Assembly (NCBI GenBank): GCA_033720955.1
Contig: JAWWBN010000119.1
Coordinates: 1 to 11,142, forward strand
DNA from: JAWWBN01 sp033720955
GTDB taxonomy: Bacteria; Acidobacteriota; Thermoanaerobaculia; Multivoradales; JAHEKO01
DNA: 11,142 nucleotides
Direction: 5' to 3'
In this document: positions 1 through 6,663 of the stretch, piece by piece
Position numbering within the stretch: the first letter of the stretch is position 1
Layout of the letters: each line of letters opens with the position of its first letter
Notes under the pieces: model-generated
What the model saw: the letters and a program-made list of their open reading frames with translations, nothing else
Told to the model about the DNA's origin: nothing
The model's database searches: none
Position numbers and translations under genes: made by a program

Positions 1-232
1 CCGCCGTGGCGCCGGTCGTCTGCAGCCCGGCGCTCAGGATGAACATCGCCGCGACGGTCACCGTCGCCGGATTCGAGAACCCGGAGATCCCCTCGGCCGG
101 CGTCACCAGCCCCAGCAGGAGAAGCACCCCCAGCACCATCAGGGCCACGAAATCGATGGGGAACTTCTCGGAGATGAAGAGCGCGACGGCCCCCACCAGG
201 ATCGCCAGCACCACCACGGCTTCTACGGGCAT
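1..232 (-). CDS. SLC13-type anion permease, N-terminal 77 residues only
   Basis: This is the amino-terminal part of an inner-membrane transporter that continues past the left edge. The visible residues form hydrophobic segments at about 5-20 and 27-45. They are followed by a Gly/Ser/Asn/Pro stretch (GFSNPATVTVAAMF, about residues 53-66) that is characteristic of SLC13/DASS permeases, especially the long bacterial forms with internal TrkA-C domains. Members move divalent anions such as sulfate or dicarboxylates, usually with sodium; the substrate cannot be read from this fragment. An in-frame TAG lies 7 nt before the ATG, so this is the first possible ATG. No Shine-Dalgarno is visible, but TAGACT sits 8 nt upstream. 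The gene lies 125 bp downstream of the cytochrome gene on the same strand. A 6-bp GC hairpin (254-275) between them is too weak to call a terminator. Confidence 0.75.
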   Translation of the reverse strand, partial: MPVEAVVVLAILVGAVALFISEKFPIDFVALMVLGVLLLLGLVTPAEGISGFSNPATVTVAAMFILSAGLQTTGATA

Positions 233-240
233 CGGGCGCT

Positions 241-246
241 AGTCTA
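241..246 (-). promoter_or_regulatory. Possible -10 box for a leaderless transcript of the SLC13 gene
   Basis: Read on the minus strand the hexamer is TAGACT, matching the strongest -10 positions (TAnnnT). It ends 8 nt before the ATG, so transcription would begin at or next to the start codon. No recognisable -35 box is present and no Shine-Dalgarno lies in the 12 nt before the ATG. The reading is supported mainly by the same arrangement at other genes of this window. Confidence 0.35.
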
Positions 247-356
247 CGGCAGGCGGGCGCCGATGCGTCCGCCCGGCGCGAATCGCCGCGACCGGACCCG
301 GCCGAGACCGCCCGCCCCGGCCCCGGAGCAGCCGCCGCGGGCCGTCCGGCGCCTGT

Positions 357-3191
357 CTAGCGCGACGGGGGAGGCGCGGCCGCGTGGAACAGGAAGTCGT
401 TGCTCAGCAGCCCCTCGGGATTCTGCACCTGGAGCAGGTGCATCCCCGCCCGTGGCGACCTCCGGAGCTCGATCACGAGTCCCTCGCCGTCGCACGCCGG
501 CGGGGTACCGCCGAGACAGCGCACCTCCCCGGGCACCCGGCGGCCGTCCACCAGCACCGCGGCCCCCTCTCGAACGTGGCGGCCGCGAAGCACCAGCGTC
601 GAGGCGTCGCCGACCAGGGTGGGAAAGGCCACCGGCCCCGACTGCCGCTCCATCGCCCCGCCCGTCCACAGCACCGGCTGGGGCTGCCCGACGGCGGCCC
701 CGGCCCGAGCGGTGAAGGTGCCCACGAAGAGACCGCCGGCCGCCCGGGCCACCAGCTCCTCCCGGGAGAAGGAGACCGTGTCGTCGCCGCGGTCCCGGTA
801 GACGCCGCCGGCGTACTGGAGGGCCGTGGGCTCCGGGCTGCCGCGGTCGAGAAGGACCCCCTCGCCCTCGAGGACGACCCGGCCCTCCGTCGCCGCGCGC
901 TCCAAGGCGTCGAGGAGCTTGCGGGTCAGCCGCTTGCCCGCGGTGCGGCGGCTCAGGGTGACCTGCCGAGCGAAGGCGCCCGAGAAGCCTGTGCTCCCCT
1001 CGAGCACCATGTCCCACACCGGATCGAAGCCGGGGTCGTTGCCCCAGGTGAGCCGCCAGACCCGCCTCTCGGGGAACCCCTCCGGGACCCCGAAATGGTT
1101 CAGCACGTCGATGACGTTGAGCCGACCCTGGGGCAGGATGAGCCAGCGGTCGTAGGCGCCGCGCCAGGTCGGCGCGTCCATTCCGGTGCCCGGGGTGTTG
1201 GTGCTCACCAGGTGGGGCATCCGATGACAGCTCCCGCAGACGTTGGGCGCGGCGCCGCCCTGGTCCTGGCCGGCGACGTGGAAGAGCCGGTAGCCCGCGG
1301 CCGCCCGCTGGGAGACGACGTCGGTGTAGGGGCGCCGCTGGGCGGGCGGGTAGGGAACCGTGAGCAGGAACCGGGCGAGATCGCGACGCTGGGCGCCGGC
1401 CAGCTCGCCGCCGTCGCACTCGTCCAGCTTGCACATGGTCGTGGCGAGGCCGGCATCCACGAGGTCGCGCGTGCAGCTCTCCGGACGCTCCAGCGTGCAG
1501 TTGGGCGGATCGGCGCCCTCGATGTTGGCGGTGTTGCGGCCGCCGAACGGATCGCCCGGAATGCCGTCCCAGTGGTAGGGGGCGGTGTCCCGGAGACCGC
1601 GGACCGGCATGGTGACCCGAGGTGGGATCTGGGTGCAGCCGGCCACGTCGCAGACCGGGGTGTCCAGCACCCAAAGGAGCTGGTCGGTGTGGCCGTCGGG
1701 GTGACAGCTCTCGCAGGAGAACGTCCCCGTGGTCGAGGCGCCGGCGTCGTGGAAGACCCGGCGGCCCCGCCTGAGGAGCCGCGGCGTGGGGTCCTCCAGG
1801 GGCACCGACCCCTCCACCCGGGGCCGGCGGCGGTCGGAGAAGTCCACCACCGAGACCGTGTTGGCCACCGCGTTGTACACCCACGCCCGCGACGCCATGC
1901 CCGCGGACGGCTCCAGGGCGATGCCCCTGGGCACCGCGTCCACCGTCACCCGGCCCAGCACCTCGCCGGTGAAGGCGTCCACGGTGAAGAGCCGGTCGGA
2001 GCCCGCGGCGGAGACCACCAGGGTGCGGTCGTCGCCGCTGACCTGGATCGCGAAGGGGGTGGCGAGCGCGCCTCCCGGCGGCGGGTGCAGTGGCGGCAGC
2101 GGCTCGAGGTCGAAGAACTCCGGCGACGAGCACGGGCCGCCGCCGCAGTCGATGCGGGTGATGCGGTTCAGGAAGGGACGGTTCTCGAGCTCGGCCAGCC
2201 CGTGTCGCAGCGTGCCGGCGCGGCCGTTGGCGTCGTTGCGGGCGTCGGTCTGCGCCACGAAGACCCGTCCGCGGGAATCGACCGCCAGCCCGTAGAGCAG
2301 CGTGCCGACCGTCTCCACCGTCTCGACCAGCCGATCGGTCTTCGTATCGAAGACGAAGAGGTCGCGGTCGGGCACCTTCGGATTCTTGACGATGTCCACG
2401 TCGATCCCCAGGGAGAGGACGTTGTTGTTGAACACGGCGTGCTCGAAGGCGTCGAAGGTGCACAGCTCGCCGTCGGGAGGCCCGGCGCAGCCCGAGAGCT
2501 GGGTCCGGTTGTTGGACTCGAAGGGGATCACGTAGAGCCGGCCGTCCCGCACCGCCAGAGCCCTCGGATCCTGCGCCGGGATGGCGAGCCGCCGCACCAC
2601 CCGCCGGCTCGCCACCTTGACGACGGCGATCTCGTTCTCCGAGGACAGCGAGACGTAGGCCTTCCGGTTGCCTGCGAAGGCGACCCCCACCGGCTCGTCG
2701 AAGCGGGTCTGCCTGCGGGCGAAGGCCTGGACCGTGGCCACCACCTGGAGGTGGGTCGGGCTCTCGGGATCGAGGTCCACCACGCTCACGGAGTCGGAGA
2801 CGTGGTTGGCCACCCACACCTCGCGGCCGTCGGGCCGCACCGCGAGACCCACCGGATCCACGCCCACCGGCACTCGCGCCACCACCCGGCGGCGGGCGAC
2901 GTCGATGACGTCGAGGGTGTCGGCGGCCGTGTTGGCCACGAAGACGCGGCCGCCGGCCACGGCGATCGGCCCCGCGTGGGGGCTCAGAAAGGTCGGGTGC
3001 CCCACCTCTCGCAGAGCCCGGCCCCCGGCGCCCGCCGAGCGGAGAGCCTCCCCCGGGCCCTGCGGCTCGGCCGCCGGCGGCGGCGAGGCGCCTCGCTCCC
3101 CGGCCAGACCCGCCGGCACGGCCGCCAGACAGACGGCCAGGGCGACCGCCGCGACGGCCCCCTCTCTCCGGTTGCGCGACCGTGTCGTCAA
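357..3191 (-). CDS. Exported beta-propeller / two-haem cytochrome c peroxidase-like protein with C-terminal IPT-like domain
   Basis: This is a 944-residue protein. A basic start and hydrophobic run (residues about 9-32) form a Sec signal. Residues about 70-450 hold repeated YVTN-type propeller blades, for example VFVANTAADTLDVIDV and VWVANHVSDSVSVVDLD. Two haem-c motifs follow, CESCH (493-497) and CGSCH (652-656). Around the first lie the usual MauG/bacterial cytochrome c peroxidase surroundings, such as RGLRDTAPYHWDG (about 531-543). Residues about 838-936 resemble an IPT/TIG immunoglobulin-like fold. It should act in the periplasm or at the cell surface and carry two covalent haems; whether it is a peroxidase, an oxidase of a partner protein or an electron carrier is not visible. 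I chose the TTG start because GAGGAG lies 9 nt upstream and the signal peptide begins there; an in-frame ATG at 3380 would overlap the pyrophosphatase start. Extra cysteine pairs (514/519, 565/573, 587/592) suggest disulfides. Confidence 0.85.
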   Translation of the reverse strand: MTTRSRNRREGAVAAVALAVCLAAVPAGLAGERGASPPPAAEPQGPGEALRSAGAGGRALREVGHPTFLSPHAGPIAVAGGRVFVANTAADTLDVIDVARRRVVARVPVGVDPVGLAVRPDGREVWVANHVSDSVSVVDLDPESPTHLQVVATVQAFARRQTRFDEPVGVAFAGNRKAYVSLSSENEIAVVKVASRRVVRRLAIPAQDPRALAVRDGRLYVIPFESNNRTQLSGCAGPPDGELCTFDAFEHAVFNNNVLSLGIDVDIVKNPKVPDRDLFVFDTKTDRLVETVETVGTLLYGLAVDSRGRVFVAQTDARNDANGRAGTLRHGLAELENRPFLNRITRIDCGGGPCSSPEFFDLEPLPPLHPPPGGALATPFAIQVSGDDRTLVVSAAGSDRLFTVDAFTGEVLGRVTVDAVPRGIALEPSAGMASRAWVYNAVANTVSVVDFSDRRRPRVEGSVPLEDPTPRLLRRGRRVFHDAGASTTGTFSCESCHPDGHTDQLLWVLDTPVCDVAGCTQIPPRVTMPVRGLRDTAPYHWDGIPGDPFGGRNTANIEGADPPNCTLERPESCTRDLVDAGLATTMCKLDECDGGELAGAQRRDLARFLLTVPYPPAQRRPYTDVVSQRAAAGYRLFHVAGQDQGGAAPNVCGSCHRMPHLVSTNTPGTGMDAPTWRGAYDRWLILPQGRLNVIDVLNHFGVPEGFPERRVWRLTWGNDPGFDPVWDMVLEGSTGFSGAFARQVTLSRRTAGKRLTRKLLDALERAATEGRVVLEGEGVLLDRGSPEPTALQYAGGVYRDRGDDTVSFSREELVARAAGGLFVGTFTARAGAAVGQPQPVLWTGGAMERQSGPVAFPTLVGDASTLVLRGRHVREGAAVLVDGRRVPGEVRCLGGTPPACDGEGLVIELRRSPRAGMHLLQVQNPEGLLSNDFLFHAAAPPPSR

Positions 3192-3200
3192 GATCCGTGG

Positions 3201-3206
3201 CTCCTC
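3201..3206 (-). promoter_or_regulatory. Ribosome binding site that fixes the TTG start of the cytochrome/propeller gene
   Basis: On the minus strand this reads GAGGAG, with 9 nt to the TTG at 3191-3189. It decides between the TTG and longer in-frame starts that would run into the divergent pyrophosphatase gene. The predicted signal peptide starts directly after this TTG, which supports the choice. Confidence 0.55.
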
Positions 3207-3365
3207 GTCGAGTGCCTGGGGCGCCGAGCCCCGCTCCCTCCCCTCCGACGTCGTCCCGACGCTCCTCCCGCTTTCCCCCTCTACGCACCCGCGCCGGCTG
3301 GGGTTCACGCTCGGCGCCGATCGGACCCGGCGCCCCAGGCCCCGAGGCCACGGGGTCCGGTGTGG

Positions 3366-3371
3366 CAAGCT
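3366..3371 (+). promoter_or_regulatory. Weak -10-like box just before the pyrophosphatase start
   Basis: CAAGCT retains the A2 and T6 of a -10 element and ends 7 nt before the ATG, the same geometry as the clearer boxes in this window. No Shine-Dalgarno precedes the ATG. The first base is wrong for a consensus box and no -35 is visible, so this is a tentative call. The rest of the 187-bp divergent gap (3192-3378) shows only a short GGGGC/GCCCC hairpin. Confidence 0.2.
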
Positions 3372-3378
3372 AGCCCCC

Positions 3379-3990
3379 ATGAGCTTCCCGAAGCCGTTCT
3401 ACCGCTGGCGGCCGCACCCCTGGCACGGCCTGGACGCCGGGCCGGAGCCGCCGCGGATCGTCAACGCCTACATCGAGATCACCCCCTTCGACTCGGTGAA
3501 GTTCGAGGTCGACAAGACCACCGGCTACCTGCGGGTGGACCGGCCCCAGCGCAGCTCGTCCGTTCCGCCGGCCCTCTACGGGTTCATCCCACGCACCTAC
3601 TGCGGACGCCGGGTCGGCGCCCTGAGCCCGGGGGCGCGGCGCGGCGACGGCGACCCGATGGACATCAGCGTCTTCTCCGAGCGGGCCATCGGCCGGTCCG
3701 AGATCCTGCTCACCGCCAAGGTCATCGGCGGCCTGCAGTTCGTGGACGACGAGGAGGCCGACGACAAGATCATCGCGGTGCTGCAGAACGACTACTCGCT
3801 GGGCCGGGCCGAGGAGATCGGCGATCTGCCCGGCATTCTGGTGGAGAGGCTGCAGCACTACTTCGAGACCTACAAGATGGTGCCCGGCAGGACGCCCTCG
3901 GTCTCGGTCGAGAAGGTCTACGGCGCCGAGCACGCCCTGCGGGTCGTGCAGGCGTCGATCGCCGACTACCAGGAGGAGTACCCCGACTAG
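3379..3990 (+). CDS. ppa: Family I inorganic pyrophosphatase
   Basis: This cytoplasmic enzyme hydrolyses pyrophosphate to two phosphates and pulls biosynthetic reactions forward. The 203-residue product has the family I layout: EITPFDSVKFEVDKTTG (33-49) with the conserved Lys/Glu pair, YGFIP (67-71), the signature DGDPMDI (90-96) whose aspartates bind Mg2+, DDEEADDK (123-130) matching the second metal cluster, and YFETYK (161-166) near the carboxy end. Length is slightly above the roughly 175 residues of the E. coli enzyme, with a 30-residue N-terminal extension. The ATG at 3379 starts immediately before sequence alignable to the family; the frame is open far upstream only because of high GC. 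It is the first gene of a same-strand cluster, 6 nt before the SbtA-like gene, so the two are almost certainly co-transcribed. No Shine-Dalgarno is visible. Confidence 0.9.
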   Translation: MSFPKPFYRWRPHPWHGLDAGPEPPRIVNAYIEITPFDSVKFEVDKTTGYLRVDRPQRSSSVPPALYGFIPRTYCGRRVGALSPGARRGDGDPMDISVFSERAIGRSEILLTAKVIGGLQFVDDEEADDKIIAVLQNDYSLGRAEEIGDLPGILVERLQHYFETYKMVPGRTPSVSVEKVYGAEHALRVVQASIADYQEEYPD

Positions 3991-3996
3991 GGCGCC

Positions 3997-4953
3997 ATGG
4001 AGAACCTGCTCGACCCCGCCGTTCTCTGCTTCGTGCTCGGCCTGGCGGCGGGCCTGGCCCGCTCCGACCTCAGCCTGCCCCGGGCCCTCTACGAGACCCT
4101 GAGCGTCTACCTGCTGCTGGCGATCGGCCTGAAGGGCGGGGTGGAGCTGGCCCGGTCGGCCCCCGGGGAGATTCTGCTGCCGCTGCTCGGGGCGCTCGCC
4201 CTCGGCGTCTCCGTGCCGCTCGTGGCCTACTTCGTCCTGCGCAAGATCGGTCGCATGAAGCGACCCGACTCGGCGGCGATCGCCGCCCACTACGGCTCCG
4301 TGAGCGCGGTCACCTTCGCGATCGTCCTGGAGTACCTCCGGCAGGCGGGGACGCCGTTCGAGGACTACTCGGCGGTGCTGCTGGTGGTCCTCGAGATCCC
4401 CGCGATCGGCGTCGGCATCCTGCTCGCCAAGCGCGGCGCCGCCGGACCCGCCGCGGGGTGGCGCAGCATCGCCCGCGAGCTCTTCCTGGGCAAGAGCGTC
4501 TTCCTCCTCCTGGGGGGCCTGATGATCGGCGTGCTGGCCCGGCCGGAGACGATCGGGACGGTCAAGCCCCTCTTCTTCGACCTCTTCAAGGGGGCGCTGG
4601 CCCTCTTCCTGCTCGAGATGGGCCTGGTGGCGTCGCGCCGGCTGGCGGAGGTCCGCACCGTGGGTCCCTTCCTGCTCGGCTTCGGCATCCTCATGCCCAT
4701 CCTCTCGGCGGCCATGGGAATCGCCGTGTCGCTCGGGGTCGGCCTCTCCCCCGGCGGCACCACGGTGCTCGCGACCCTGGCGGCGAGCGCCTCCTACATC
4801 GCAGCGCCGGCGGCCATGCGCATCGCCGTGCCGGAGGCCAACCCGGCGCTCTACCTGACCGCCTCGCTGGGGATCACCTTCCCCTTCAACGTCATCCTGG
4901 GGATCCCCCTCTACGACTGGGCCAGCCGGCTCGCGCACCAGATCGGAGGTTGA
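3997..4953 (+). CDS. sbtA: SbtA-type sodium-dependent bicarbonate transporter
   Basis: This is a 318-residue inner-membrane protein made of about ten hydrophobic segments in two inverted halves. It matches the Na+-dependent bicarbonate transporter family (formerly DUF897). Diagnostic stretches are LLLAIGLKGGVELARS (39-54), the substrate-site motif HYGSVSAVTFA (98-108), EIPAIGVGILLAKR (133-146), GLSPGGTTVLATLAASAS (249-266) and the closing SLGITFPFNVILGIPLY (290-306). Known members import HCO3- with Na+. Cyanobacterial SbtA is about 374 residues with a long charged cytoplasmic loop between the halves; here that loop is only about residues 146-157, which accounts for most of the shorter length. 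The gene follows the pyrophosphatase by 6 nt and precedes the SbtB-like regulator by 4 nt. The family assignment is firm; bicarbonate as the substrate is by homology. Confidence 0.88.
   Translation: MENLLDPAVLCFVLGLAAGLARSDLSLPRALYETLSVYLLLAIGLKGGVELARSAPGEILLPLLGALALGVSVPLVAYFVLRKIGRMKRPDSAAIAAHYGSVSAVTFAIVLEYLRQAGTPFEDYSAVLLVVLEIPAIGVGILLAKRGAAGPAAGWRSIARELFLGKSVFLLLGGLMIGVLARPETIGTVKPLFFDLFKGALALFLLEMGLVASRRLAEVRTVGPFLLGFGILMPILSAAMGIAVSLGVGLSPGGTTVLATLAASASYIAAPAAMRIAVPEANPALYLTASLGITFPFNVILGIPLYDWASRLAHQIGG
4945..4949 (+). promoter_or_regulatory. Shine-Dalgarno of sbtB, inside the end of sbtA
   Basis: GGAGG lies within the last codons of the transporter gene, 8 nt before the ATG at 4958. 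It fixes the start of the regulator and means that translation of sbtB can be coupled to that of sbtA. Confidence 0.7.
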
Positions 4954-4957
4954 CGGC

Positions 4958-5272
4958 ATGACGCCCACCCCTCTCAAGATGCTCACGATCGTGGCAGAGG
5001 CGGCCATCGAGCGCCGCATCGTCAACGAGCTGGTGGCCGCCGGGGTGAGCGGCTTCACCACCGTCGAGGCGCGGGGCTTCGGCGAGCGCGGCCGCAGGGC
5101 GGGGGACTGGGACCAGAACCGCAGCGTGCGGATCGAGACGATCTGCGACGCGGCCACGGCCTCCAGCGTGGCCGAGCGGCTGCTGGAGCTGTGGGGGCCG
5201 CACTACGCCCTGATCGTCTGGCTGCACGATGTCCAGGTGCTGCGCGGCGGCAAGTTCGGCGCCGACCGCTAG
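4958..5272 (+). CDS. sbtB: SbtB-like PII-family regulator of SbtA
   Basis: This is a 104-residue soluble trimer-type signalling protein. It shows the PII-like ferredoxin fold order: strand LKMLTIVAE (6-14), helix AIERRIVNELVAAGVSGF (16-33), EARGFGERGRRAGDW (37-51) with the T-loop between about 41 and 56, strand RIETICD (58-64), helix 66-79, then ALIVWLHDVQVLRGGKF (84-100). In cyanobacteria SbtB binds adenine nucleotides including cAMP and docks on SbtA to gate bicarbonate uptake. Position directly after sbtA, 4 nt from its stop, strongly supports the same pairing. The protein ends GGKFGADR and lacks the cysteine-bearing C-terminal loop (CGPEGC type) of many cyanobacterial SbtB proteins, so thiol-based control is not expected. 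Nucleotide choice cannot be told from sequence alone. A hairpin follows the stop. Confidence 0.87.
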   Translation: MTPTPLKMLTIVAEAAIERRIVNELVAAGVSGFTTVEARGFGERGRRAGDWDQNRSVRIETICDAATASSVAERLLELWGPHYALIVWLHDVQVLRGGKFGADR

Positions 5273-5299
5273 AGGGCCGCCGTCCGGGCGTCGCCCTCT
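5271..5299 (+). terminator. Hairpin at the end of the ppa-sbtA-sbtB cluster, no U-tract
   Basis: AGAGGGC (5271-5277) pairs perfectly with GCCCTCT (5293-5299) across a 15-nt GC-rich loop, beginning within the stop codon of sbtB. No run of T follows (CGACCCCC), so it is either a weak or Rho-assisted terminator, a 3' stabilising structure, or chance in GC-rich DNA. Its position at the end of a three-gene cluster is the main support. Confidence 0.35.
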
Positions 5300-5404
5300 C
5301 GACCCCCGCGCAGCTCGCGGGTGACGGCGGGCACGCGTGACTTCTGGCAGATGTGCCGGAGATCGCATCCTCCTAGAGTGCGACCGGGACACCGCAGGCA
5401 GCCC

Positions 5405-5470
5405 ATGACCCATTCGCTCCAGGAAGTCCGCTTCGATCGGCCGCCAGGGCCCGGGGGTCGGGCGCGGTGA
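5405..5470 (+). CDS. Possible 21-codon leader ORF overlapping the hydrolase start
   Basis: An ATG at 5405 opens a 21-codon frame that ends with TGA at 5468-5470. It overlaps the GTG start of the hydrolase in the sequence GTGA. The peptide (MTHSLQEVRFDRPPGPGGRA plus Arg) has no recognisable motif. The overlap is the geometry used for translational coupling, and the hydrolase has no visible Shine-Dalgarno of its own, which makes coupling attractive. The leader ORF itself has at best a poor ribosome site (GCAGG). A frame this short in GC-rich DNA may be chance. Confidence 0.25.
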   Translation: MTHSLQEVRFDRPPGPGGRAR

Positions 5471-6663
5471 GGCGGACCCGGACGGTTGCGGTGGTCGCGG
5501 GCGCGGCGATCGCGATGGCCTGCTCCGGGCCTCGCACCGGAGCGCCGGCCGCCCCGCGGGGCCAATGGGAGCACCTGGTCGGCTGGTACCACCTCGGCGA
5601 CGGCGGGGAGGCCCTGCTCACCTGGGGCGCCGACACCGATCTGCGGCTGGTCCGCCCCAGCGCGCCCTACCTCTCGGAGCCCTTCCGGTCGCGGTCCGAC
5701 GGGACCTTCGCCTGGCAGCGGAGCGGCAGCGGGGAGGCCGAGACGAGAGCCGTGAGGTTCACCGCGACCGCAAGCGGAGGGGTCGCCGGCTTCACCTGGG
5801 TCGATCCGGACGGCGACTCCGGCCTCGTCTCGCGCCGGGAGACCCAGCCCTACGCGCTGCGGGAGCTCGAGTACCGGAGCCGGGAGGTGCCGCTGTCGGG
5901 CACCCTGCTCGTCCCGAGAGCCGAGGGGCCGGTTCCGGCCGCGGTGATGATCCACGGCTCCGGCGACAGCGACCGGGACAACCTCTGGTACCTCGCGATC
6001 GCCGATCACCTCGCCCGTCACGGCGTCGCGGTGCTCCTGCCGGACAAGCGAGGCTGTGGCCGGTCCGGAGGCGACTGGCGCACGGCCGGGATGGAGGACC
6101 TCGCCGCGGACGCCCTGGCCGGCGTCGAGGCGGTCGGCCACCATCCGGGCATCGCGCCGGCGGCGATCGGTCTGCTCGGCTGCAGCCAGGGCGGCTCGAT
6201 CGCCCCGCTGGCCGCCAGCGGCACTCCGGGGCTCTCCTTCGTGGTCGGCCTGAGCGGCGGCGTGGCGAGCTTCAACGAGATTCTGCTGCACGAATCGCGG
6301 CAGACGCTGCGGCAGGAGGGTCTGCCGGGAGCTCTGGCCGACGCTCTCGCGCCGCTCGCCGCAGCCCTCGCGAAGCGACGTCGCCCGATCTGGTGGAGGA
6401 AGAACGGCGAGTTTACCCCCCTCCCCCACTGGCGCCGACTCGAGCTCCCCACCCTCGTCGTCTACGGCGCCGAGGACGAGCGGGACAACGTGCCGGTCGC
6501 CGCGAGCGTGGCCCGGCTCCAGGAGGCCCGCCTCCCCGACCTTACCGTCGTGGTCTATCCGGACAGCGGCCACGGTCTGTTCGAGCCCGGCACCCGGACC
6601 CTCCGCCGCGACTTCCTGGGGCTTCTGACGAGCTGGATCCTGGAGAAGGCCTCGGCTAGCTGA
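5467..6663 (+). CDS. Exported alpha/beta hydrolase, probable lipoprotein
   Basis: This is a 398-residue esterase/peptidase-like protein. A basic N-terminus and hydrophobic run end in AIAMAC, so Cys19 is a likely, though non-ideal, lipidation site; the enzyme would sit in the envelope. Residues about 33-128 form a beta-rich, tryptophan-containing accessory domain (VGWYHLGDGGEALLTW), often found ahead of such hydrolases. The catalytic part starts near 138: oxyanion-hole loop MIHGSGDSDRD (161-171), nucleophile elbow GCSQGG with Ser240, acid Asp337 in YGAEDERD, and base His369 in DSGHGLF. All triad residues are present, so it should be active on an ester or peptide bond, substrate unknown. The GTG start is the only one giving the signal sequence. 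The gene's last 8 bp overlap the convergent response regulator gene. The upstream gap (5300-5404) holds TAGAGT at 5374 without a -35. Confidence 0.85.
   Translation: MRRTRTVAVVAGAAIAMACSGPRTGAPAAPRGQWEHLVGWYHLGDGGEALLTWGADTDLRLVRPSAPYLSEPFRSRSDGTFAWQRSGSGEAETRAVRFTATASGGVAGFTWVDPDGDSGLVSRRETQPYALRELEYRSREVPLSGTLLVPRAEGPVPAAVMIHGSGDSDRDNLWYLAIADHLARHGVAVLLPDKRGCGRSGGDWRTAGMEDLAADALAGVEAVGHHPGIAPAAIGLLGCSQGGSIAPLAASGTPGLSFVVGLSGGVASFNEILLHESRQTLRQEGLPGALADALAPLAAALAKRRRPIWWRKNGEFTPLPHWRRLELPTLVVYGAEDERDNVPVAASVARLQEARLPDLTVVVYPDSGHGLFEPGTRTLRRDFLGLLTSWILEKASAS

Noticed and set aside
254..275. A hairpin between the cytochrome and SLC13 genes as a terminator
   Set aside because: It has only a 6-bp stem with a 10-nt loop and no T-run, so it is not distinguishable from chance in this GC-rich gap.
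244..3351. A minus-strand open frame of 1035 codons overlapping the cytochrome gene in another frame
   Set aside because: The product is low-complexity Arg/Gly/Pro, while the other frame shows propeller blades and two haem motifs.
384..4961. A plus-strand open frame of 1525 codons
   Set aside because: It lies antisense to the propeller/cytochrome gene and then out of frame across the pyrophosphatase and SbtA genes. Its product is Arg/Pro/Gly/His-rich with no domain, as expected when stop codons are rare in GC-rich DNA.
3370..5157. A minus-strand open frame of 595 codons
   Set aside because: It is antisense to three well-recognised genes (pyrophosphatase, SbtA, SbtB) and its product is Asp/Arg/Gln-rich without any motif.
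5374..5379. TAGAGT as a firm promoter for the hydrolase
   Set aside because: No -35 partner at 16-18 bp and only a partial -10 match; kept only as a remark in the hydrolase entry.
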